A DNA stretch of 64,000 nt from Halichondria panicea (lineage: Eukaryota > Porifera > Demospongiae > Suberitida > Halichondriidae), in NCBI RefSeq assembly GCF_963675165.1, contig NC_087377.1, positions 14,380,198 through 14,444,197 on the forward strand, given 5' to 3'. Positions 44,703 to 57,800 of this stretch are shown here, piece by piece (positions within the stretch are counted from its first letter, which is position 1; each line of letters begins with the position of its first letter). The notes below the pieces were generated by a model, which was not told the origin of the DNA, made no database searches, and worked only from the letters and a program-made list of their open reading frames with translations. Made by a program: the position numbers and the translations under genes.

Positions 44703-47700
44703 GTTTAACGACTATAGAAGTTGTATTTGTTCACAGCGTATGCGCATTGCATTGAATGATAAATAAACTTTGGGATGATTAAAAGTTCAGTCATGATATC
44801 CGAGGTGCATGTGATAGACTGTAAACAAGTTTTTATGAATAGTAAATTATCGACAAACACGAGTCCATTATTTGGCAGATAGCTGAGGATGTATAGGCAA
44901 CATGTATTGATATAGGTGTCGTCCTGCACTTCCAAGAGTACTTTGAGGCTGTTGAAAACATCAAGGGTCCTTCACATTCCGATCGATATTTGCAAAAGGG
45001 GAGGGATTCATAAGGTATTGGGTGTGGCTAGGTTGGGTTACAAATGGGGGAAAATGACCAAAATATTGATGTCAGTGGGTGCACGTGCATGTATACAGCG
45101 ATATTATTTTTACGAAAATTATTTGGCATGTAATTTATTAGTTAAGGAGCTATTAATTATTAATATTATTCACATTCAAATGGGAGACTATTATTATATA
45201 ATTATAACCAATTGATATGGCTGGTATGGGCTTGTATTTCAAGGATACCAAGGTATTAGTAATTACACTCACTGACAGAAGAAGAGGGAACGAAAGTAAC
45301 AGTCTGACAGTTCCAAGACAGTGTTTACAAACCAGACTCACCCCTTCTTCAACAGCGATATTTCTTAAATATAGTGCCCATCTCTCTTAACTTATTAAAT
45401 TTTCTGAAATGTTAGTGAATTGCATGTAGTTTGTTGGCAACAGAGATTTACAAATGATTATTGCTGACTTGCGCTTGAACAGGTTGATTCTGTCAACTTT
45501 GAATGACACAATCATAATAGTATATATTTTTAAGCATCATTCGTATCACATGTTTAACCAGCCCCCTCAATCCTAAATCTATATATGAAAGAATAAGTTT
45601 CTATTCGAACTGTTGGTTATCTCTTGCTGTTGAAAGTTTGTAACAATTCTCATAATTAATAATAGATTATCTACATGTATTTAGTTTCAGTGTATGATTG
45701 CGCTGTAAACAGGTAATTGGATCTAGTTTGTGAATAATATGTTATGAACTGTTTGTAAACACTAAATACTGAGAAGCAAAGCATTTCCTTTTATAGCGCA
45801 TAAAGGTACAAATCACTAGGCCTTGGCGGATTATGCGAGCAGCTTCAAGGACAAATACTGTATAGCTGGTTACTTTCGAGGTTTTCGAGGATTAACCTTG
45901 AACCTTGAGCCTTGAAAGTTGGTTTACTTTCTCTCTACTGTAATTTGAACCTCTATCTTTGAAAAGAAGATCCGCAAAATGTTTAGTTTGAACCATCTGC
46001 GAAAAAATGTAGTGCCTCGAAAATAATGTAGAATAATGCTGGTGTTCACAGTCAAGCCTGCTCGCTTGAGTTCGAGAATGTTTGTTCTAGGTGAAAAAGG
46101 TGTTCGTTCCAAGTATCACTGTACACGAAATTAAGGTAATCTAGTAAGCATCATATCAATTGAGATTATATACCGAGTTGGTTTTAGACCAAATGGCATC
46201 ACCGTAAACTGACCAAGAAAAGCAGTACATATGGTGTGTAATCAATGACAAAATTAGCCCAGTGTAAAATTTAGATAGACCGTACCAAAACTGTACCCAA
46301 AAATGCTGACAGAGCAGAAAGTGACCCTTGTTGGATATTCGGGAGCTGTGCACTGCAATCCTTCGGAATTATTCACATCAGAGGGGGATAGACGGATGAG
46401 ACTCTTAAATTAATTTTCCTTTCGGGGCAGTGCTCTACATGCACTCACCACACAAGTCTTCATGATTTTCACCACATCCGCAAAGAGTCAAGGCCAATAA
46501 AATCTCTGGAATATACATTTAATGTGCGTGGCCCTTCCCAAATAGCTGGCAAAGAGAGGCCAAGTGATTACCTTGAGACGACATGGCCGACAGCATGCAC
46601 CAGCTATTCCACGTAGTCAGTCCTTCGTTGGGAAACCAGCTTATATAATATATATACAAACCTGTCTGTGAGCGCGACCTTTCATAAGTTTTATTTCCCT
46701 CCTGATTTAATTGCAGACATCTCATGACAGGGTTTTTCGTCTTCTTCTTCTTTAGTTCCTTTTTTTGTCGGTACTCATTTCAAGTGTATACTTGCACCTT
46801 CTCTTGGCCTGTAATAAACAGATTATATCAAACTTGTAATTGTTTGTACGCGTATACGTAATTGCTTGCTGTATCCCGAAACTTAAACTAGAAATATATA
46901 TCAGTTCTGAAAACTACGTGTATGAGAAAATACACATGCACCCATTTTCAAGCAACTCGAAGGTATAAACACATTTTTCTAGTCCAGGAGTATACTTCAA
47001 TTAAATTGTGTTAGGTCTACAGTTCACCGCATTCTTCTATATACTTGGTGTTTGGGTTCAAGTTGGTATTATTATCAACATGTTATAAACCTTTTTCTTT
47101 CCGACCAAATGCACTGCCCCATGCAAGAGTCTGACTTATTTCAATCACAGCAATCCCATGCATGCAGTAGCCACATGCAACCGCCAGCTATTATATATCA
47201 TTCACTATAAACATTATTTTGGAAAGTAAACAAGTGTAATGATTTTGATGAAATGAAAGTTAACGTCACAACAATCACTCAGCCACACAATAGTAAACAT
47301 TCCAAAAATGTACATATATGGCGAGATTCATAACTGTATGACTGACTGTACAGTCAGAAATCAGGAGTGCTGCTCCACGTATATACGTCACTGACTACTG
47401 TCATTACACTCATTTGTCATTTGCTGTATAATGTTGATCATATTTATATAGGGTGTAAATGTTTCCAGTTTTCGTTGATTGCAAACATTATAATTTATAC
47501 ACCTGAATTGCATGCTGCAAAAAAGGCTAATATTCTGCAAAAATTAAATCCGCAAAAGCCTTTCTAACGGGCATTCCGCGAAAGTTTATACCCTCGAAAT
47601 ATACGTGCATTTTATAATTATTATTGTGATCAGCAAACTTTTATGTCGTCCTAATTGATGATATAGGTAGCCTTCATGTGCATGTCATACAAACTGTGAG

Positions 47701-48009
47701 GCTGGTGCTACCGTGCATGTGCATGTATATAATTATACTGTCTATATAATATTATACATGCAGTATATATTAACCAGCTGTCAGCAAAAGATTAGCCAGC
47801 TCCCTATAACGTTGCATGGGTTATCTCTTGTTGCAATGAGTTTGGGTAATCAGAATGGTGTATGTGATTGCGCACTATAAACAGGTTGTTGGGAAAGTAT
47901 ATTTGAATAGTAAATTATAAACATTATGTCTGACAAACACTAAATTCTTGGAATTCGAAGTCAAAGCACTTTCAGTTGTCTGAGTATGTTTTTCTCGCTA
48001 ACACTATAG
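44703..48009. other. Spacer with relic of a receptor
   Basis: At 45160-45385, minus-strand traces match both the last exon (TTCACATTCAAATGGGAGAC) and the Ig start (GACAGTTCCAAGACAGTG...) of the Death-domain receptor family, compressed into 225 bases by deletion. 45665-45790 repeats the shared upstream block. The rest shows no gene. Confidence 0.5.
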
Positions 48010-51000
48010 TTAAAGGCATTCTCTCTTTTTAGCTTTAGGAGGGAGCAGCGGTGGAGCATTTTCACATTCAAGTGGGAGACCAGCCAATTGATCTGGATAA
48101 CTGCAGTTACTGCATGTAGTGTAATAGGTTTGTATTTCAAGGAATACCAAGAAAATTAATTAATGCATAGACTCACACTTCTGCTGGTTTGGAGCAAACT
48201 GATCTGGTTGGAATAGGTGGGGGAACAGAAGCCTCATGCTTGTACATACAGTCTGGTATGTCATCAAAATTAAGCTCAACTGGAAGACAACCTATTATAA
48301 GTATATAAATAATCAGTAAATGACGTATAACTATAACTATAATTATAATTATGCATGCATAATGAAATGGATGGATGCACAGAAATTGTTTGTGGACATA
48401 ATAAGGTTAGCTCACACCTGTTTCATAGACTTCCATAAGCAAGTTAGCAAGCTGTTCTTGTCCCACACTCTTTAAGGCATTGGCTAGCTCCCTCCATGTT
48501 GGCTTTCCACCACAATTCCTCATCCAAAAGTCAATCACTTCAGTGATTCCCTGAACGTCATTGCCAGCACAATAAGGCTCCACTTGCTCAATGTGAGTCT
48601 CCGGCACATTTAGAGCCTTTCCAATCTCTCTCCATTTGCCTTGAACTGACTTCAACTGTACCAAGACTCGATCAATATCGACTAACTTGTCAGCTTCAAT
48701 GCCTATGCAATAATGCCATATGCATGCAGTCATTAATACATGGTGTGTACATAATTATGCATACCCTTTGCGACATTTTTCTGAACTGGCTTTGGTTTAG
48801 GCATGGCTCTTGCTCTTGACTTAGTGGCTTCAAAGTCTACTGTTGTATAGTCCACTATCTTGGGGTCAAGCAAGTATCCAGTTGACTGACTGGGAAGTGT
48901 ACTAACTTCAGAGTAAACTGGACCTTGTGTCTGGTAGCACGTATGTGTGAAATCGTGAAATAATTATAACTGAAAAGTTACTCACCTGTGATCGAGGGAT
49001 AAAAATTCTATCATATTCTGATTCAGTCGTGGCAGTGGTGGAATTTACAGGAATCTGAATAATTCACCATGGATGCATTATTCATAGCAATTTATGTCTT
49101 ACTTGTGGGAAGTGTCTCAGTTGATCAAAAGTTGGCTCATTGACGACTGGAAGTTTACCTGTGATTGTCCATTAATTCAAAACTATTACACTCTAATTAT
49201 TTACCTGTTTCATAGACCTCGAGGAACTGTTTGGCTAGTTCTTCTTCACCCACTAATTTCAAAGCATTTGCTAGCGCCATCCATGTTGGTCGTCCACTGC
49301 AGTTCTGCATCCAAAAGTCAATCATTTCTTTCAATCCAGCACTTGAATTGTCTTTATAGTGTTCTTCCACTTGTTCAATGTGAGTTGCCGGAATGGAGAG
49401 GGCAAACCCAATTTTTTTCCATTTTATTTGTACTGTCTTCAGTTGTAACAAAATCTGATCCAAATTTAACAACTTGTCAGCTTCTGTAAGTGCATGTAAG
49501 AAAGGATTATTGTACCGCACATTCATAAGAACATTTCATTTTGCGAATATTATTTTTCACCTCTTTCCTTTGGCACCAACACTGCTCTACTTTTGGAAGC
49601 TTCAATATCCACCATAGCGTAGCTCACAGAATGATTGTCATATGGGTTTTCATCGACTTCCTGTGGACAACATTGATATCATGTGAGGCACTATAATTAT
49701 AGAGTCTACAATTTTACCGGTTCATCTGAAGGCTGTGGCTTTGTTCTCTCTGCATGCATGTAGAAAAATAATTCAGTGTAATGCAGTTGGTAAGACATTC
49801 TTACTCTTTTTTGTTTTGAAATGTTTAGAGTACATTTTAAGCAGTACGATCAAAAGAATGACCACTATGATCGCAACAGCGATTCCCCCCACAGCACCGA
49901 GTATCGATTGTATCAATACTCTTGAATTTGCTGTAGTTTAAACAATAATTATGTTATAATTATTTGTGTTATAATAATATAGACATGATCATGAATTGAC
50001 TGACTTGGACTAACATTTACCTTCTCCTAAACAATTTAGGTCTTCAAGGTCTGAACTCCACTGGTACGTACTAGTATTACAGGCAATGAAATTTGGTCCA
50101 ATGAGCTCGTATCCTTCTTCACACCAAAATGTGATAGTTAAATTTTCACCAGTGCTCGTGTTGGAATATTTGAGTAACAAGCTGCTGGTTAGTCTTTTTG
50201 GAAGAGCACTGCATTTCCCTGCATAACATTATTACAAAACACTACGCTATTATAATTGAGGGACCTAACCCACATAATTATATAATAGTGAATTTCCTCC
50301 AGGAGATAATTTTAGAAATCTAATTTTCTGACAGCATTTAATTAATTTTGGGCTCTGCATGTCTTCAATTTTATTATCCTTATGTAGCTATATTTTGTGT
50401 AAGATACCTTCTTCACAAAGTAGGTCAGCAGGATTTGGCACCCACTCTCCTCTTCCTGAAACTTTAACACAAGTTACTGTTCTTGGGTGACTGGGAAGTA
50501 GACCATCGTCACACTGGAGCACAATTTCTGACCCCTCAGTAAATTTTTGACCAAACTCATTGAATAAAATTCTAAGGTTCCCGTTGATAAAAGTAGAAGG
50601 TGTATCACACACAACAGCACCAGCTTGGGGAGAAAATGAGAAACTAATTAAATATGGTTATTATTAAATACCTGGTATGATGCCGCTGTATGTAGTGATA
50701 TTACTAGTCCCTATGCTGTTTCTAGCTTGAAGGGTGGCATCATAGATCCTGTCATTTCCAGTCACCAATACTTCAAAGGGGACAGAGCAAGTTGGTGTAC
50801 ATACACTACTGCTCACACTTTTGTTGTCATTTGTATTATCGAAGACAATCGAAACGTTGTAAAGGATCTCCTCTTGGTATTGTGAACATTTAGCCTGCAT
50901 GCAAAGTATTAAAATACAGTTGACTTGCAGCATTACAAAGTTATGAGCTTACGTATTGATTCCAAGTGACCGTCAGTATGTCTATAGTAGAGATAGAGGT

Positions 51001-51519
51001 ATTGACGCTAACACTGAAATTATAGACATTGGGTAGTGTCTCTTCTACTATTGAGATGTTCACTAAGGTATCATTGAAGTTTAGTGCATCACCACATCTG
51101 ATCCTGAAAACATTGTGTATCCCAATGGGTATTTGAATGTTTAAAGAAAGAATTGATGAGAAATTTGCAAAGGTTCTCGAAATTCTGTCCTGGGACAACT
51201 GAACAAGTTCAACTGATGCAGAGACCAATGTTGAGTCATTAAAAACTTTTGTTGTATCATTAACACTATCAGTATCAAAGTGTTTGAGCTTATACTCGTT
51301 GTCATCATGGTAGAACCTCCACTCTAGCAGTGTAAGGTCCACTCCCTCACAAAACAGTCTGACAGTTCCAGGACAGTGTTCACCAACCAGACTCACTCCT
51401 CCTTCAACACTAACAACAGTCAGAGACACTGATGATGAGTACACCTCTACATTGATTATTGAAAATAATATGACTAGATCTAGTAGATCTATTGCACTTG
51501 GCTTGTACAGAGTCATCAT
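48010..51519 (-). CDS. Ig/FN3/2xCCP receptor with two cytoplasmic Death domains
   Basis: Fourteen phase-consistent exons, 836 residues: 51519-50953 leader and Ig-like, 50894-50672 FN3, 50623-50408 CCP1, 50218-50021 CCP2, 49930-49805 membrane helix, 49749-49718, 49660-49561, 49483-49205 Death 1, 49158-49103, 49054-48986, 48930-48765, 48702-48418 Death 2, 48279-48177, 48100-48010. Each Death domain shows W..IG.AL..P..HIEQVE, FWM.NC.G.PTW..LANAL and an E.LA..., typical of Death-fold signalling modules. Ahead of each lies a tyrosine block: NPYDNHSVSYAMVDIEASKSR-like before Death 1 and VYSEV...DYTTVDFEATKSR-like before Death 2, so a Tyr-Death unit was duplicated. The C-terminus has VPPPIPTR and PPLLPPKAKKRE, SH3-ligand-like. 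Inferred: a surface receptor that could couple recognition to apoptosis or NF-kB-type signalling. Confidence 0.9.
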
Positions 51520-52315
51520 GCTTTTATTATTTAGACTTAACTGAGTATTATTATGTTAGTTGCTAGCTAGCTATAGATCTCCTTTATATGAAACATGCAT
51601 GCAGTCATGCCGTCATGCGCATTGACTTAAAATGATCATGTTTTTCCTGCTACTAATAGGATGATTACGCCGTTATAATTTCTATGATCTACATGTATAG
51701 CCTATTAGCCACCAACAGAACTCACCCACAACAAAATATCTCAGGCCTGACAGTTGGAAATGAAGGTAAATGACGGTAGACACAATCTTGTACCTATATC
51801 TGATGATAAAAGTGTCACTGTTTTACGATACAATAAATCGCCTTATACATACTGTTTCACACTCTCTCCGGCTCCCAGCCTGTCTTTGGCATGCATAGTC
51901 AGTCGTGCATCATGTTACTGCATGTGTACTGTGGCCTGGTCTAGGTAAAGTTGGTTTCAATCAGCAATGGACAGATTGGCGATCTATTTTTGTGACACAA
52001 TAAACAATAAAGCAGGGGCGTAAAACTACAGAAAGGAGGCTGACCAGGGCGCTTGCACCCGGAAAAAAGCATCACCGGAAGCCACGAGCGGTAAATAGTA
52101 TAGTAACCGCTCTATAACCTGCTCTTTTCATATCTTTTCTTCATCAGCAAGCTTAAGTTTGAAGAAGGCAGTGAGATTGAGCTCCTTTTCTGCTCTGGCA
52201 GAGTTAGCTAGCCAGAGCTATTAAAAGCAGTAGTGAGGTGATTCACATGACATAATAGTTCAGGAGGCAAGAGCCTCCTCTGCCTATAGTTATACGCCCC
52301 TATATTGCTCTTGGT
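51520..52315. other. Spacer with a MITE
   Basis: Holds an element at about 52013-52301 with AGGGGCGTAAAACTA and TAGTTATACGCCCCT ends, hAT-like termini without a clear target duplication. No gene recognised. Confidence 0.5.
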
Positions 52316-52918
52316 TAGTCTCGAATACCCGCCTCAACCTAAAAGCTTGAGTCTGGTCAAACTCACATATGAACTTTGTTCTGCACAGTCAGCAAAGTCA
52401 AGTGGGCTACACGCCCACAAGCATAGTGATAAAGCCACCGCATGTTAGGGACAGAACATACACGTACACAGAGGGCTATATCAGACAGTGTATCAATTAA
52501 GGCTAGGAGTTGAAAGCCTACAAGAAAAACACTGAGCTTGAAGCCATCATTGCACAGAGCTAGAGGGCCATGAAACCATGGTCGACGGTCACATTCACAT
52601 AAATGAGCATTTAGGCTGTTAATTTCGACAAGGTGTTCCAAAGGTCCTGTTGCTAGTCTGGAGAGTTCTAGTATCACATCCTTACAACTCTATCCATCTA
52701 CGTCGCCTTCTGTCAGGGGCTAATTCTTCTACTAGTAACAATCCATGCTGCGTGGCGGTTAGCTATAATGATTTCATGTAGACTATAATTTTATTCATGT
52801 TCCACACCCACTTGTGGTCAATTAAATGTCCAAGAAATTCCTGGACACACTTGAACCAAACCTCAATGTGAGTTTGACCAGACTCAAGCTTTTAGGTTGA
52901 GGCGGGTATTCGAGACTA
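52316..52918. mobile_element. Mutator-like element with 54-bp TIRs and 9-bp duplication
   Basis: Starts TAGTCTCGAATACCCGCCTC and ends in its exact inverse. GCTCTTGGT repeats at 52307-52315 and 52919-52927. The 600-base interior has no transposase. Different TIR sequence but same TAG...CTA end and duplication length as the TAGCCTCG family. Confidence 0.9.
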
Positions 52919-53802
52919 GCTCTTGGTATTATTTGTTATTTCAATTTTCCATCCATCATTCTTAGCAGATAATTATAATAATATGCGCGCACATAATTAT
53001 AATTATATGCAACACTATCAGTTGAGATGGTGGTTGTTGTTGATAATGGTATATACATGTAATAGTGATTCATTAGCATTCACATTGTGTGTGCAACTCT
53101 TCAATACAGAGTATACAAGCAGCAACAGGGGGCTTCCCTGGGAAAATCCCATGACATGCACATGTTGAACCCATATATATACCCAGTATATAGATAAACA
53201 TTGTGGGCTAAACGGTTATCAGTGGCCGCAGCACACTATTATTATTACGAGTGCGAGTAAAAGTGGGTGGGTTCATAGGTGCACATAGGTTCATAGGTGC
53301 TAGCTTTTTCATGCATAATTTCAATGTTCAAGTACACACCGCCCCCCACATAGAAAGGATCCACCAATAGCGGCTCTGATCAAACTGTCAATATAAATAT
53401 CTCTAGCTGCAGAGATCATGCCACAAATTATCTGGAAACTGACTTCACAGTTAGTTTATTCCGAGGCGCGCGGTGTAGTTGTGTGATGATGTGAGTCTAC
53501 TCACTTGGATGCCATGGCACTGCGTTTACATGCAGTTTACAGCATGGATAGCCTCTACACAACAGTTTTTAATAGTGCAGATTTCGAGTTAAAACTTCGT
53601 TATCGTTATAAAAAGCGAGGAAAAGCTAAGAAGTTTGAACTTGTTGCTTGCACGTCGACTAGCTCTACACGCGACTTTTATTCGAGGTAGATCATATTTG
53701 CAGCTGAAGTGATCCTTACTGGTCTCTATTAAAAGTTAGATTGTAGGCTTTTTTATTACTGAACACTCTCTGGTTTTCTTGTCAACAGCTGGAGGGTTAG
53801 GG

Positions 53803-54522
53803 TTAAGCAGAGATAGAGTAATAGAGGGATTGGCAACGGGAGTAACTCACGTGATCATTTCACATTGATTTCATATTGATTTCCTCTGAACCATCCTTGA
53901 TGCGCATTATTTCCCGGCAAAACGCCCGCGAAACGGAGTAATATTACTTTTAGTTAGTTATTAGTCTCACGAGACTTTAGAATTGCGTATAGTAAGGCTA
54001 TACACGTGTCCTGTGCTTTATTTAAAGTGAAGTCCAAGCGTGGAAGAATTGACTGTGGTGCTCTAGAGCTTGAAAACTAGTTATTATTAGTCTGTGCCCC
54101 CTTTTAAGAAGCACTGCCATAGCCAAATGATGTTTTGCCTACAGATCCTGCTTATTTGTGTCTATGTTGACAAACTGGCCTGCATACATTTCCTTGGTTA
54201 AATCTCTTTTGTATGTTTTTTACCAAAAATGCTAAAATGGAGGCTGTAAAAGACGAGAAAGTGTTATATTAGTTTGTGCCCCTTTTAAGAAGCACTGCTG
54301 TAAGCCTATGATGTTTTACCTACATATCTTGTTTTGTTGTGTCTCTGTTGATCAACTAGGCTGCATAAATTCTTGATTTTGATTTCCTAAAGCATGTTTT
54401 TTTACCTTTAGCTATAAATGGAGGCTACAAAAGATGAAAAAAGTCGATGACGTAGCGCATCATGGATAGTCACATTTTTTCGACCGTTGCCAATCCCTTT
54501 CCTTACTTTATCTCTGGGTTAA
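53803..54522. mobile_element. TIR element with internal 180-bp tandem duplication
   Basis: GGGTTAAGCAGAGATAGAGT...GGGATTGGCAACGG at the left is matched by CCGTTGCCAATCCC...CTCTGGGTTAAG at the right. Inside, 54091-54268 and 54269-54445 are a head-to-tail duplication (TGTGCCCCTTTTAAGAAGCA). A related end (GGGAGGGATTGGAAACG) lies at 61265. Confidence 0.7.
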
Positions 54523-54612
54523 GTAAGCCTTCTTTCTCGGCTGTAATAAACGATTATAGAAAATGGTTAAGAGTGAAAAAGGGATTCATATAACAAGCAC
54601 TGGCAAGATAAA

Positions 54613-54814
54613 TACCGTGTAGCGGGTTAAGTTTCGTGGGGTAAAAAATTTGTTCAACTCGAGAAACGGTGGTTTTCGTGAGTAAAAATTTCGTTTAGTC
54701 TCGTGGCTGCACTACGTTCCGATAAGCCACGCCTACGTTAAAATTTCGTGGAGGCCAGCCTGCCCACGAAAATAACGAATATTTTACCCCACGAAAATTA
54801 CCCGCTATACGGTA
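54613..54814. mobile_element. MITE, TACCGTGTAGCGGG termini
   Basis: TACCGTGTAGCGGGTTAAGT and ACCCGCTATACGGTA ends with TTCGTGGGGTAAAA/TTTTACCCCACGAAAA subterminal inverted repeats. Best copy of the family seen at 24798. Confidence 0.85.
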
Positions 54815-54868
54815 GCACTTATACTAATTATTCACACATGCATGCATGTAGTTTTACTATATAAATGA

Positions 54869-57800
54869 ATGTGCCATTTACAGACTGCTGTGCACTTCCA
54901 GTGTGTACTACACATGCTGATCCTATGTTTTCTTATAGTGAAAGGTCAGTTAATATCATTTCCTCCTATTAAGATTGTATACAATTTTAGACTTTCAATT
55001 CATTACCTCGCTTGACCTCTTTGCTATGTTGCATGCCTAGCCTCGATCCCAGGCCGAGTTTTCGCTTTTATAACGGTTAGGCGAACAACTAGGCCTGGTA
55101 CTAGTTGTCTGCGCATGCGTCAAATTTTCATTGTATTTGTGGTCGGCAAAAATACTTACTCTGTGCATTTTCTGTGTACAAATTTCGATTATTGATTTAT
55201 TAAGTATTTTTGCCGACCACAAATACAATGAAAATTTGACGGAGTGAGTACACAAAAGATGCACAATAGGGAGCTGCTTCACAAGGGCCTGGGGAGTTGC
55301 CAGTTGTGCTGCAGCACGATTACAGTGACCCAGGGCAACTTCAAGATGATTGAATGCCTTCAAATTACGTTTCAAAACGATTTAGCAGGCTGCTGGACTT
55401 CTCTGATTCTAGGCCCCAACTCGTAACTCAGTTAAACTTTGCTTGAGAAAACGTAGATTCTCTTGATGCCTCTGAGCTACCCAGCAACGCTCGAACGAGC
55501 AGGTCATACTCCAGTCCTGTAAGTATAGGACAATATTAAAAGAAACCAAACACGGTTAAACCCTTACCTCAAACTGTCCAGTCTCGTCCGTTAGTATAGC
55601 CAAGAGGAACAATGTTGGGATAGCTGGATAGTAGCCATTGCTCTGTGTACAGAGAAGTAGACATTCAAAATACGTGTAGATCTAATTTCTCGTATTAAAC
55701 AGGTTATAGTGTCATTGTCGACGAGCTGATGATGGCAGCACCAAGTTCTCTAGCTCACACTCTTCACTTGATCCACCATATTAATGATGATACTATAGTC
55801 TACCTAGATCTTTAATACCAAACATAAAACAAGACTTGATAGCATAGGGCCCACACAAAAATATCTGACCTTAACAAGCTTGACAAAGCTTTATACCTCT
55901 TCCCTTGTTGTTCAGTCTTCAGAATAATGTTTTCTAAGCTTCAGAGAAGAGAGAAGCTTCAGCTAAGAGCCATTCCCAATAATGATAAAACGGGAACTGA
56001 CTTCTAGTACACGATAGTACACGAATATAAATGTCACGAAAGTGAACGAGAATATCCATTCGTCAGAATCTGACGAACGATTGACGCATGCGCAGACAAC
56101 TAGTACCAGGCCTAGTTGTTCGCCTAACCGTTATAAAAGCGAAAACTCGGCCTGGGATCGAGGCTATTGCATGCCATGCACATATAATTACCATGACAAT
56201 TATGTGTATAGGTATAACACCTTTCGTGTCTCTGACTGTCGAGGGGAGTCTGGTTGGTGAACACTGTCCAGGAACAGTCAGACTGTTCTGTAAGGGGATG
56301 GATCTGACTATTTTAAGATGGAGATATAATGGTGGAAATGGAATCTACTCGTTTTCGACGACTGATCTGCCAATGATCCCAATTCTGTCTAGTCAAGGAC
56401 CTTCTTTTGTGTCTGTAGAGTTACTTAATGTTACGCAAAATCCGAAAGATCCAAGATTTGCACAATTTACTTCAGCTCTATTTGTGGATATTGCTCAACT
56501 TCAAGCTCAAAATGTAGCAAGTATCAATTGTGGGGACCCTGGAACAATTACTACCGAACCAGTTAATGTGATTACTCTCCAACCGTCTGTCCCTAATAGT
56601 CCTGTGATTACTGCTGTGACTGCTACCTATAAGTTTGGCCTTTTGATGACCCTTGAAGTATCATGGATGGAGTTGGTTAGTACAACCATTATGCATATGC
56701 ATGCATGCTAATTGAGTCTTTACAGGAAGAAGTTTGCCTGGAATTCAAGGACTCGCTTGTATACATGCTGAATCTAACTAGTCCACTATCACCACCGACT
56801 GTCGTTGAGGCTGACCGAATTAGTTGCAGAGGCGGAATGTGCGTTGGACTATTTTCAAATATTTCAGAGAATGTAGTAGAGGAGTACACTCTGTCACTGA
56901 GTGCTAGAAATGACATGGGATTAAGCGAAGACTCTGCATATCAAAACACAATACGTAAGTCACTTTTATATAGCTGTGATTATTTTCATGCTTATGTAAC
57001 TGTACTCATAGAGCAACAAAGTGATCAATATTTTACTCCTGAAATCTTGAATTCTACCAGCTGCGAAATATTTGTTCGATGTGTGTCAAGAGATACAAGT
57101 CTAAACAATGCTACATGTTCTGTGTCATATGGTATGAATGCCAGCACTGCCACTTTTCTACTTAACACAAAATTACGTATTAATGAACTTCATCAGTCAG
57201 CTGCAGTATCACACTTGTTCGTATTCTCATTGATGGTTGATCACATTTTAAGAATAAATGTCATCAAAGAGACGAGTATTTCAAGTAAGATCCATATAAC
57301 TTTGCGAAAATGTGCATATGGTGCATGCATAATGATTGACATTCGTAACAGGTTGTGAGAGAAAAATAAATAACGCTGATATCGCCACTACAATATTGGT
57401 CGCAATTTCCACATCAATTTTCATGGGTGTCATGATGGTGCTTATAATGTGCTTCGTTGGAATTAAGGTAAAAATGCATATAGTTTTGTGTATGTCTGTA
57501 TATACAGTGGACTTTCGTTATTATGGCTGGCCCTCTGATATACGGTCACCCATGCATGCACCTCAAGCCGTTTCGTTTTGCACGAATTACTATACTGTAC
57601 AAAACTCGCCTTGAATTACAGCCACCTCGCTATTCTGTATAATTATTATAATTATGGTCAGTTCTGTCAGCCCAACTGAATGATGGACATTAATTTATGA
57701 TTGCTTACCCTTTTCTAATAGCACTGTAACAACAGCAAGAAGTCTAAAAAGTGTCCCAACAGTGTCCTAAAAATGGCAAGGTATCATGATAACTATAATT

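Larger units (their letters stand above)
52928..54868. other. Repeat-bearing spacer
   Basis: Contains the two elements listed below. The small frame near 53505-53690 (MDAMALRLHAVYS...) has no recognisable domain or partner exon. Confidence 0.45.

Noticed and set aside
52363-52677. 104-codon minus-strand frame in the Mutator-like element
   Set aside because: No transposase motif, and partly overlaps the TIR; not a convincing gene.
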